NCBI GenBank assembly: GCA_001632435.1
Contig: KV423918.1
Coordinates: forward strand, 248,001-312,000
Source of the DNA: Calocera cornea HHB12733
Taxonomy: Eukaryota > Basidiomycota > Dacrymycetes > Dacrymycetales > Dacrymycetaceae
Direction: 5' to 3'
DNA length: 64,000 nucleotides
Shown: piece by piece, positions 1-9,541 of the stretch
Position numbering within the stretch: the first letter of the stretch is position 1
Layout: every line of letters begins with the position of its first letter
Made by a program: the position numbers and the translations under genes
Notes under the pieces: generated by a model
Seen by the model: only the letters and a program-made list of their open reading frames with translations
The model's database searches: none
Told to the model about the DNA's origin: nothing

Positions 1-2486
1 TTGTGTGTCGCAAGCGAGGGCAGAGGTGTGCTTGAGGGCGTACTCTCCTCATCCGATACGACAATTGGCTGGTCATTGCTGGAGCCCCGAAGTGGCTTCA
101 AGTCGAATGCAATGCAGAATTTATTGCACTTGTGCAACAATGGAAACTCTTCAAAGAGCGAACCGATGTTCCCATCTGCAAAGATTTGCCCAAGGTCCGG
201 ATGTGTGAGGATTTGTGGGTCGGACAGCATCGTAAAGGAACCTAGAGACTTGCTGAGCACGACCACTAGCTATCGCGTATGTTGGTCATGCTTACCTTGA
301 TAATCAGACACGATTGCCTGCCCATCTGTTTTGTCCCATTGCGCATGCTGGCAGTATGACAGGAAGTCCGCCACATCTCTTGCTGGCCCATCCTTGACCA
401 GCGGCACTGGCGAAGCATTTGAGATATACTTCACCCAACTCTTCTGCTTGCCCTTCGATGTGACAACCAGTGTTGGGCCAGTAGCCAGTTCTTCAAGGAG
501 AACAACACGACCACGAAGATGTGCAGGACTGGTCTCATCAAACCGAAACAGACCAACATGGACCATTCGCGTTTCCGGAATCTGCAGCTTGCTTGCAACT
601 GAATCCGGATGCTGGTCAAGATATGCACGCATATGATCGTAAGGGAGCTGATGGAGACTTGCTGCATAGAACGCAACATTCGCTTCCCCTTCAAGAAATG
701 CGGACTCGATCTCCTTTGAAGGTGTAAGGCGCGGACCACCACGTTGTTTGCGGATGAAGTGTCGCTTCAGCACAATTGGCGTACGGCGTGAGACCAGTAT
801 CGGGTGCTCCGTTGGATGGTCGTGCAGCTCATCCCACTGCTTGGGGATCTCAAGCAGAGTAATGCTTGCCAATTCTGCAGTCTTGAAAGCACCGGGCTTG
901 TCGAGCAACTGGTGTTTGTCTTCCTGAATCCGGAGGATAGCCTCGCAGCCATTCGTCTCGTAGTCAAGCTCCAAACGACCAGATCCTTTGACAAGCTCCC
1001 TCCATGGCAGTGGGACAACAGGCAAGAAGATACCGCGAGCGCTTATCATTGTCCCTTTCATATCCATTGTCAGTACATGAATGACGACCAATTATTGGTC
1101 ATGGAACGCACCATTGGAGCCCGACACCTTCTTCAACTCTGACCGGCGGAGTGCATCACCAACAGCATCTCTCCCCAAACTCTCCTCATTCATCGGAGTG
1201 ACCCGCTTGCTTGGGCGCGTTGGCCCATCCTCATCAACCAATGGATGCTGGTCGTCAAATCAGTATCAGCCATGAGATTGCACCGTCCAGACATACCTTG
1301 ACATTGAGCAAGGACATACGACCAGCATCAACTGATCCTCCCCACTCCGGGACCGGAGGAATGGGTCCAGTTGCAAAATTTGGCTGTGAAACCATTGCCT
1401 CAGCTTCAATGTGTGCGCGGGCTGTGCGCTGCCCTCGTGGGATCCCATCAAGCTAAAGGGACATCAGACCACGACCAACAAGTGCTATAGCAGAGCATAA
1501 CACACCGCTTCATCAATCCAGCGCCGATAGACCGGGTAAATCTCTGGCTTGATGAGGAGGAATACTTCTCCACGTTGACCGGGATTGAACACCCGATTGG
1601 TCACTCCATGCTTTGTGACCATCTTGAAACATTGGTCGTACAATGGTGGATCTTCAGGATACCGTTCGAGCTGCACATTACCCGGCCCGCAGAGGGTGAA
1701 GTCATCCTTAGAGTATGGGTACTCCTTTGTGTCGCGCCAAATGTGGGTCGCAAGGCCCTTCATAACCCAGTCCTTCAGTGCATCGGGCTTGAGATGGACA
1801 GGGACATTCTTGAGCGTTTCGGACGTCATCTGTAAGGACTGTCAGCTTTGCAAGCTACTGAGCACGACCAATAAGTGCACGTACCCCCAGCTGTTTTGGC
1901 TTACTTTGCCCTTCAAGAAGATATCGGATTGACGTGTTTACAAACACAACCTCTCCACGACCACCAGCTGCAAGCTTTTTCACCATGTCCCGATGTTGGC
2001 CATATGAAGCATGATTAGGGTTATACCCGAGTGGTTGGGTAGACAGTTCTGTCGTTGCAGGGGCAATGTTGGCGTATGGATTCTGAAGCTGAAGACCAAC
2101 AGCCTGAACAGGGGACTTGCCACCTAATGGTCGTGCACGTTAATGACCAACATAAATGACATGCATTGCCAGGACTCACCCTGGTACACAATTCGTGATG
2201 CATCAATGTTCTGCTGACAGATATCATTGATAAGAGGCGGTGTTGGCACAGGCAGTCGGAAACCCACTTGATCGTCAACAGGAATTGTACGGCGAAGTGT
2301 TCCTTGCTTGTTCTCGTAGTGCTTAAAACATGCAAGGCAAACAATACTGATGCCGAGGATATTGCCATTTGCATCTCGTGGTCGTATCGTCTGGTAGGGC
2401 TCGTTGGCCCTGATCTGAATCTGGCAGCTAGGACGGCTGCACTGCATTGCATTGGGAGCTGTTATCAGAGGCATGATTTCGTCCAT
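1..2486 (-). CDS. alpha-kinase domain protein, C-terminus cut by window start
   Basis: Seven exons are assigned by reading frame and GT-AG sites: 2486-2180, 2123-1885, 1829-1506, 1452-1297, 1247-1112, 1054-296 and 241-1. The start ATG at 2486 opens MDEIMPLITAPN. An N-terminal Cys pair region (CSRPSC, then VCLACF) could bind a metal. The last two exons show the atypical alpha-kinase fold (eEF2K/MHCK type): a VLLEEL strand, SWVKYISN, the SDYQGS loop, a GNIG turn and the terminal zinc motif HKCNKFC followed by DLKPL. These kinases phosphorylate Ser/Thr on protein substrates; the substrate here is unknown. The gene runs divergently from the integrase gene, and every intron carries the TGGTCGT/ACGACCA motif. 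The stop codon lies left of the window. The domain call is firm; the function is not known. Confidence 0.82.
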
Positions 2487-2913
2487 CTTGCACACGACCA
2501 ACACTCGAATCAGAGCCAGAGAGGGTGAGCAAAGCAGAGAGGAAAATTCGGCAGGGGAAAAGGCTGGTCGTCAGATCCCTCAATTGAAAACCCAATCAAA
2601 CTGGAGTGCCGCATTCTAATTTTCCATGGGCTGATCGCCCGCATCCCGTCTCGGATCCTGTCCAGTGGGTGATCGTCTTCGGACAGGTTGAAGGTTCCTT
2701 TTTAAGATCACGACCAGCTGTCCGCTCTTGTGACAAGGGCCTAGACAGCCTGATTTGGGCTATGGGCATCAGATTCCCGCGTTATCTGAACCCTGCCTCA
2801 TGTGAAAACCCTGTCAATCTGAATTGGCCTTGGCTAAACACCGCCTCGATCTGCATGACAACAGGCACACTCTGGTTGTGAATCCCACCGGTTGACAATA
2901 ACTGGCCTGTTCA
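2487..2913. promoter_or_regulatory. divergent gap between alpha-kinase and integrase genes
   Basis: This 427 bp stretch separates the two start codons, which point away from each other, so it should hold both promoters. It contains three isolated motif half-sites near 2492, 2565 and 2710. I see no clear TATA box or coding potential. Confidence 0.5.
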
Positions 2914-4758
2914 ATGATGGAACCGACCAACAAGCAACCTGCACGTCGTCAAAACCAGTGGGCAGAGGCAGGTATGTAGGAATGCATGCATATTGGGAGC
3001 CATAGAATGAGATGCTGATTGTTGGTCGTAGTGCCCGATATCATCCTGAAACCTTTGGTTGAGAAATATTATGGGTATGGCTTTGGCGACAAGAAAATCC
3101 TTGCCGCAATCGTCAAGGAGCTCAATCTGCCAGCAACCAATTGGAGCCTCTCGTGAGCTCTTGATGACCAACATTGACTGGTCGTGCTGCTGACCGAGAA
3201 GGGCAGAACCAAGACCATTCAGCGTCGCCGAAAGACATGGGGGCTCTTGTCTGTAAAGCAGCAGGCACATACACTCGACACTATTGAGCCATATGTAGAA
3301 AAGATTCGGATCCACTCTGCAAATCGGCTGGGTGCAAAGTCGATTCGAGATCATCTGCGGGATGAGAGGATTCTGGTTTCCCGGTACGCCAACCAATACT
3401 TGGTCATGATTGCGCATGTCTGACATAGCTCTAGGCAGTTGGTTCAGGCCTACCAAAGGGAGAACGATTCCACTGGGAATCGGCAGCGAAAGTCGGGTCG
3501 ACTGAAGCGATCAGTCCATTATGCTGCTGGTCCCCATGAACGCTGGTCGGCAGACCAGCATGACAAATGGCAACGCTTTGGGCTATTCCTCCATGTCGGC
3601 CTGGACAACTTCTCAAATGCCGTTCTATGGCTGAAAGTGTGGTGGACGAATTCAAACCCACTTCTTATTGCCAGTTTCTATCTTGATGCCGCTGCCCATC
3701 TCAAAGGTATGCAGATTCTCAGCAGTTCCACGACCAACACTTACTGGTCATAGGCATTCCGTTGATAACTCAAAGCGACCCCGGAACAGAGAATTATGGA
3801 ATAGCGAATGCGCAGACTACTCTTCGTCAGCTACTTGATCCCACACTGGTCGGAACACTCCAGCATCAGTGGATGCGTGGGCATACTAATATCAAGCCTG
3901 AGATCTTTTGGTCGAAACTGAGGAGGCAGTGGTCCGAAGGATGGGAGGCATTATTTCAGGAGGGAATTGACGAGGGATGGTATGATGTGAACATACCAAC
4001 AGAGAAGTGAGTACACGACCATTGGCATTTGGTCGTCCTGAGCTAACCAAGTGCCAGATTTCTGTTTCAATTTCTTGCGATTCCCATGATTCAGGCCGAT
4101 CTTGATCGCTTTGTACGAATACACAACAGCAGCTGTCCACGGAGTGATCGCAGAAAAGCGATGCCAGCTGAAATTCCAAATGTTCTTCTGGAGCGCTCAG
4201 ATGAGTATGGGCCATACTACAATTATAAGGTTGGTCGGTAGTGGATTGGACGTGCTTGGTGGTCATGCTGACCAGTATGCAATAGATTCACATCTCGACT
4301 GAGCAACTGCAGACTGTAAGAGCCTTGTACGCACCTCCCGAACATGATGTCTTCCATATGGTACCCGAGCCAATCTACCCTCGCCTCGAGAACCAATATC
4401 ACAGTATGTTGTGACAGCTAATGGTCGTGCATAAATTACTCACAACACACGACCAGATCTTGGTGATCCCGAGGTTAATCGTGTTACCTTCTGGGCTATC
4501 TATTGCGAGATGCGAGACCTGCTATCAGCAGAAGCCACTGAATGTCAGACCCAGGAAGATGCTCGAAAGGTTGCAGAACAAGATGCCATTGCGCATGCAT
4601 GGTTAGATCTGGTGCCAGGGAAGGAACTTCGAGGAGCGGCAATGATTGGTGCACATGCTGGTCGTGCTTCAGCATCTGAAGAATACGAGAGCGATGAGAT
4701 CTCAGAAGCAGGTAGAAGTGAAGATGTTCCAATTTTTTCGATGACAGCAGCGGAGTGA
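2914..4758 (+). CDS. DDE integrase (fungal integrase core domain)
   Basis: Eight exons give an open frame: 2914-2971, 3032-3152, 3207-3383, 3429-3706, 3754-4006, 4058-4229, 4286-4403 and 4457-4758. The N-terminal part (VEKYYGYGFGDKKIL, later NRLGAKSIRDHL) looks like a helix-turn-helix DNA-binding region. The catalytic core reads as an RNase H-like integrase fold: first Asp in WSADQHDKW, second in TQSDPGTENYG, and a probable Glu in NIKPEIFWSKLRRQW. This matches the fungal integrase core family common in agaricomycetes; it is not the retroviral-type integrase of the Ty3 element downstream. The C-terminus is acidic (SEEYESDEISEAG). No stop or frameshift was seen, so it may be functional. All seven introns carry the block's motif. 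It could be a transposase of an undescribed element or a domesticated gene. Confidence 0.78.
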
Positions 4759-5026
4759 AACTTTGTTGGTCGTGCATCTCTGTTGCTTGCTATGTACTCA
4801 GTGAAATGTCAATACTTATTGAGTTTATATGAGAATGTATGAGTACGACCAATACATGTTGGTCGTACAAGCTTTATATCAATGAGGCAAACAGAGGATG
4901 ACGTTGTGCAAATACGACCAACACTTGTTGGTCATATGAATTTCATTCATCAGTTTCACTAAGAACAGGTAAAAGAAAAAACAATTGCATAGTAAGAAGA
5001 CGGGCGACCAGCGTGTATTGGTCGTC
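4759..5026. repeat. convergent 3' gap with three TGGTCGT inverted repeats
   Basis: Between the integrase stop and the stop of the next, convergent gene lie three hairpin-capable pairs. The pair at 4843-4868 has perfect 10 bp arms (GTACGACCAA and its complement) around a 6 bp spacer. The pair at 4913-4936 has 11 bp arms with one mismatch around 2 bp. The pair at 5004-5026 is looser. They could act as terminators for both genes or be recognition sites of the integrase. Nothing else is visible. Confidence 0.7.
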
Positions 5027-6778
5027 TTACGTCCAGGAGGCGTAGAAATTCCAGTTCTGCGAAGCCGGATCCTCTGGCCGATGTTCCGAAAGCACTTCGC
5101 GCAGAAGTTCCTCACCGCTCTGCACGCGAACGGAGTTCACCATCGTGGTCTGGAAGCTCCGTTGCGCTGCGGCCGACACGATTGCCCTGTGTGCATCCTT
5201 CGCGGCACGGTGCATCTTCACCCACGGAATTTCGAACTCGTCGTATGTACGCCAAAGCTCGTGCATGCCGATGAATTCACTCAGAAATGCTGCCTTGTCT
5301 TGAATGTAATGAATCTCGCGAAGCGGCTGATGGTCGGTAGAGCAGAGGAATTCGAGGAAATCGTCCATTCGCATTGTCTTGCCTTCATCATCTGGACGGG
5401 CAGGCGGATATTCGGGCGGCATGCGACCCTGATACTGGTCGTTAGCTAACCCTAACCCAACGACCAACAGATATTACTTACGACATCAGCGAGCGCGCGC
5501 AAACAGCCTTGATGAACTTGAACACCGAGAACGTTAGAGGCCTCGAGGCACTCATGCAGAAAGGGGAGCGCGAACGGGAGGCCTTCGTTGCGCAAGTAGC
5601 TTCGCAGTCTCGTCCAGCGCGTGTCCCAGTCTTCTCGGTCGTAATCGTCTTCCGTGATGGGTTGCTGTCACGACCATCATCAGTTATGATACATGATGGT
5701 CGTGTGAATGCAGACTTACCGAGTGCGCTGCTCTAAACTCTTCCTGAGCCCCCCAATTCTGCACGCGAATGAGGTTGCGACGACCAGCAAGGATCTCCTT
5801 CAGGGTGCGAACATGGATCCGGCCTGGCGCAAGTCCCAGGAGGGCCATCTTGTGCTGGTCGACAGCCACGTCCCGATAGAAGTTGGCAATCTCTTGGTCG
5901 GTCGGTTTCCAGCGCTTCGCTTGCTTCAAGAACGCCTGCTTGACGGCCTCGCGCTTGTGGAAAAGCTTCCAGAATAGGCGATCGCGCTCCTTGGGATCCC
6001 GAGGGAGTTCCTCCTCCTCGTACGGCGGTGACGGATCACGGGGTTGGCCGGCTTGTCCTTCCTCGTCCGAATCGTCGAGATCGTCCCACCCAATGACCAA
6101 CTGACCGAGATCGCGCCGTTGGTCGTACATGCGTTGAAGCTGCGCTTCATCGGGTGCCTCCCATATGCGGACCATGCCAAATTCGAGCTGAGCACGGACT
6201 GGGAGCCACGTTGGCCCTTGGCCGGGAGGAAAGACGATCGGGGATGCAGGGGCGACAAGCGGCTGGTTCTTGGCAATGCGAATTTCGTAGTGCATCTCGA
6301 GCTCTGTGAACTGTATCAGTAGTTGTTGGTCGTGGGTCAAAGATAGGGCGCACCTCTATAGCCGCAGACCTTGTCTGGCCAGGATGTGCTGTAGCAGCAT
6401 ACTAACGACCAATGTCAGCTACTGGTCATAACGCAGTCAGAGCACAGACTCACCTAGCACGTATCGACCCGGATAGTCTGAGTTCGCAGGAGTGAGCATC
6501 CGCTCGCACGGACGGAAGTGCCAACAGAGCCGGCGAAACTTGTCATCGAGAAAGGCGACCAGTATGATGTGATACTGGGGCCAGGAGCGCCGGTCAGCAA
6601 CAGGGAGGGGCAGTTCGACGCCGTTCTCATCCAACTCGGGGAACAGATCCTTGACGCGGTTCACGACCATATCTCGAGAGCGCAGATACTCGCTGGAGTC
6701 GGCAGGCAGCGTGGGCAAGAACAGTGGCGGCGGCGGGCAAGGCAGTATACGCGGTTTGGAGACACGAGGAGGCATCAC
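5027..6778 (-). CDS. unrecognised protein of the integrase block
   Basis: Five exons are assigned: 6778-6454, 6388-6354, 6310-5720, 5664-5482 and 5428-5027, about 511 residues. I do not recognise a family. The protein starts with a Pro-rich segment (PPRVSKPRILPCPPPP). The middle has an acidic stretch (WDDLDDSDEEG) followed by a charged helical region (KERDRLFWKLFHKREAVKQ); the end is globular in composition and rich in Trp and His. No signal peptide or membrane segment is visible. It lies tail to tail with the integrase gene and all four introns carry the shared motif, which ties the three genes together. Codon use looks intact and there are no stops, so I infer a functional gene, possibly an accessory protein of a mobile element. 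Confidence 0.62.
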
Positions 6779-7615
6779 GACCAGTAAGCAGAAGGCGAGA
6801 GGCTAACAGTTGGTCGTAGGAGAGGATCGTCAATAGATGGCCAGCACGGCGTGCTGGCAAGTCATCCTGACCAGCAGGCAGCGGAGTCTGATCTGACTCC
6901 GTCTGCCTCCGTCCGCTTCGATCTAAACGCCGAAGGGGTCGGACCCCTAAACAGCTGTCCGCAGAAGGCTTCCATACAATCCAATAAGGTTCACCTGCCA
7001 TCGCGGGTTCAGGAGCGCGCAGCGCATGGTCGTTGGCCTTCGTGCTGAACAGAAAGGGTCCATGTCGTTCCTGGTGACACCCCGGACACAGGAGGCAGAA
7101 GACGCTCCACAGAGTTGGGCACGAACAAAGGAAGCGAAGCACCATTCTTCCCTTTCGCGCTTCTTCGGCTCCCCCTCCCCTTCTTGTCTCCGCCGAGATA
7201 AATGCACCCCATTGTCAGCATCTCATCATGATGATCATGATGTGTGCCAGGGTCCAGCCCAGTGATGTGCTGCGCCGGGTTTATATTGAACATCTTGCCA
7301 TCCCGAATGGAGGCTCATCTTGTCGGTGATGATGGGAAACGAGAATGTTCGATCTTTCGATTGCGGCGGCCATTCGTTGAGTAAGTCGATCTGAGAGATA
7401 CCGTCATTCCCATTTGTTTCAGTTGCCAAAGCGGAATGAAGCTGTCAGATACTGTGCGGACTTATCCCATTTTACAAGATGTTTGGCCCCTTTGTATGGC
7501 TCCGGGTCTGCATACTCGCCATCCCATTGAATGTATTCTATGACTCGCAATTCATGAACAGTTGGCAACTTACGTACATTTCGCAATAAGTCCGGAAGGG
7601 GTCTCGCAGGGACAC
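6779..7615. other. gap between accessory block and Ty3 element
   Basis: This non-coding stretch holds a motif pair at 6778-6820, a copy of a dispersed repeat (listed separately) and then about 380 bp in which I see nothing. ACAC at 7612-7615 is the left target duplication of the Ty3 element. Confidence 0.6.
6985..7210 (-). repeat. dispersed repeat, copy 1
   Basis: The complement of this stretch aligns by eye with 41141-41375, sharing long blocks such as GGAGACAAGAAGGG, GAGCCGAAGAAGCGCGAAA, CACCAGGAACGACA and GACCCTTTCTG. A short piece of the same family survives at about 19243-19273. It has no coding potential of its own that I trust. The family is unidentified. Confidence 0.75.
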
Positions 7616-8002
7616 TGTGCTGCTAGAAAGGTAGTAGAGGTTAGTCGCGCTAGCAATGTATTTTCTTTCCTTCTTTCGAATCGACGAATCGACGTTTCGA
7701 ATCGTCGATACGATCGGGTTCGGCGCACGCTGGCCCACGCTGTCTTTGATTCGGGCCTTCGGTATGCCGATTGGGCACAGCCCATAGTATAGAGTCCCTT
7801 CCATACGCCTTCGGGCCCTAATGCGATCTCTTTCCCATTCGACCTCGTTGCTTACTTCGTGCACTCACTGGCCATTCGAGGCCTTGATTCGATATCGATA
7901 TCAGCATATATTACTATCTACTACAACAAATCGACGCTACTATCAATCAGTACCCCTCCCAGCGTCTCGCAGCCTACAGCCCGATATTAGGGTATAGGTA
8001 CA
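7616..8002 (+). repeat. 5' LTR of the Ty3 element
   Basis: 387 bp, TGTGCTGCTAG to GGTACA. It is 13 transitions away from the 3' LTR, all at CpG positions (CG in one copy, TG or CA in the other). The changes fall in both copies. The LTR contains several ATTCGA/TCGAAT words, the CpG-rich context in which most changes lie. Confidence 0.95.
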
Positions 8003-8003
8003 T

Positions 8004-8020
8004 TGGAGCCCAACGCGAGG
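8004..8020 (+). other. probable primer-binding site
   Basis: TGGAGCCCAACGCGAGG begins one base after the LTR. The leading TGG would pair with the CCA end of a tRNA, as is usual for LTR elements. I cannot name the tRNA without a search. Confidence 0.6.
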
Positions 8021-8101
8021 GAATTCTGGTTGGGGTTACTACAGCGAGCGAGCGAAAATTTGTCGGGGTGTCCAGCGACCCGAGACCCAGCAGCAACCGT
8101 G

Positions 8102-9541
8102 ATGCTCCGCAGCGGCAGACCCTTTCGGAGCCAGATACCGACATATCAACCGCGTCGGATAGCGCATTGCCAGGCATCGGATCCGCATCCGCCTCCGCTG
8201 GTTTCAGAAAACTTGCCGAACCCATTGACATCGACGCTCACCTCTCCTCCGAGCTCGACGACCTCTGACCACCTCCTTGACCAACCCGTACCCTCCAACG
8301 TTGACGCATCGTTTCGACCAATATCGCCCAACATGCCGGAATCGATGATGCCGTTGAGGTTGAGTCGAAACGCCCCAGTCTTGGAGTCGGCCCGACCGGA
8401 GCATATCGTTCGATTCTTAGTGGACGTACAGCAGCTATGCGAGGGGCATGAGGTGTTGCCAGAGAAGTGGGTCAATTACAGTTTGAAGTACGTGGATATC
8501 GATGTGGCACAAGTCTGGGAGTCGCTACCTGAATCGAAGGCCGTGCCGACCGATTTCGCGGCATTTCAAAAAGCAGTTCTCAGGCTGTATCCGGGGTCGA
8601 CCAACGATACTAGACGGTATACAAAGACTGACCTCGAAAGGATAGTCAGTAAGAGCGCAGCGATTCCCATGGAGAGCCGGGCCCAATTCGGCGAGTACTA
8701 CCAACAATTCCTCATGATATCGACATGGCTCGAAGAGAAGGGCAAGATATTGACCATGGAACAAGCCCAGCAGTACATGTGAGGCTTCCACTTCGATTTC
8801 CAGGAGAAACTACGGAATCAATTGATGATGAAGCAACCTGATGTTCTACCGGGTGACCCTTACGACATTGAGCATGTTACTGAGGCCGCCGAGTTCCTTC
8901 TGACCAACACCCCTGCGAGCGTCGATTTTGTGCCGTTAAGGCTAGGAACATCGATTCCTACGGCGAAAGTTGAGTCCAAAACAGCGTCGACCAAAGTCGA
9001 GCCCTCCACTTTGATAAAGGTCGAAACGGACTGGTCGATACAGGAGCGCATGTTGGCTCTTCTATCCCGTATCGAATTGAAACTCGATCATCCAGCGCCG
9101 CAGTACGAGAACACTCGAGGTCAGTTTCGGGAGCGCAATGTGCAACCTCAGCAAGGATACAATCAAGGAGGCCAACGAGGCGACAGGAAGCGAGGAGGCG
9201 ATAGCGGCACGAATCACTGCCTCTGGTGCGGAGCGGTAGAGCACTGGGCAAAGGACTGTCGGGACCTCGAAGAACATATTCAGAAAGGACTGGTCATTCG
9301 AAACGCACGACATTGAATTGCGCTACCCAACGGCGACGAGCCACCACAGTACCCGGGTCTATGGATGAAGGACAAGGTCCTCTCTTGGCATCAGCACAAC
9401 CCAAACCAAACGACGGCCGACGTGGAGGCTCGAAATCGAAATGGGAATCGAAACCCTACACCTGTCGATATTATACAGGCATTCTCAGTCGACGATCGAT
9501 TTGACAGCAACATCCTACCCTTTCGAGAGGCCGATGTGTGA
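8102..9541 (+). pseudogene. Ty3 gag with three CGA-to-TGA stops
   Basis: The frame opens at ATG 8102 (MLRSGRPF) and encodes a capsid-like region (RFLVDVQQLCEGHEVLPEKW, later FGEYYQQFL). A Gln/Arg/Gly-rich stretch precedes a CCHC knuckle, CLWCGAVEHWAKDC, near 9220-9262. TGA codons interrupt the same frame at 8780, 9314 and 9539. In each case sequence before and after is continuous in one frame, and reading CGA (Arg) instead of TGA would keep it open. The last stop is the gag-pol boundary I chose; gag and pol may have been one polyprotein. Confidence 0.88.

Larger units (their letters stand above)
242..6820. repeat. TGGTCGT/ACGACCA inverted-repeat family in introns and gaps
   Basis: A 7-10 bp motif (core TGGTCGT, variant TGGTCAT, or their complements) recurs about every 200-400 bp over the three-gene block. 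It is present in all 17 introns I could define. Both half-sites, as a potential hairpin, occur at 242-295, 1055-1111, 2124-2179, 3153-3206, 3384-3428, 3707-3753, 4007-4057, 4230-4285, 4404-4456, 5429-5481, 5665-5719 and 6389-6453. A single half-site occurs at 1248-1296, 1453-1505, 1830-1884, 2972-3031 and 6311-6353. Non-intronic pairs lie at 4843-4868, 4913-4936, 5004-5026 and 6778-6820. The motif is rare in the rest of the window. Its function is unknown: hairpin introns, introner-like termini or protein-binding sites are all possible. Confidence 0.85.

Noticed and set aside
5434..5465. Telomere-like TTAGGGTTAG on the minus strand
   Set aside because: It is a single short occurrence inside an intron of the unknown gene, between two motif half-sites. 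There is no repeat array, so it is not telomeric or interstitial telomere DNA.
242..6820. Spaced palindromic motifs as a CRISPR array
   Set aside because: The spacing is irregular, the units are 7-10 bp, most lie in introns, and the genome is eukaryotic.
1..6820. Starship-type giant element
   Set aside because: No tyrosine recombinase captain gene was seen. The integrase here has DDE-type motifs, and Starships are described from ascomycetes.
8003..8101. Gag start at the first open base after the LTR
   Set aside because: The open frame there begins at a TTG within the primer-binding region. The first ATG in frame is 8102, a more likely start.
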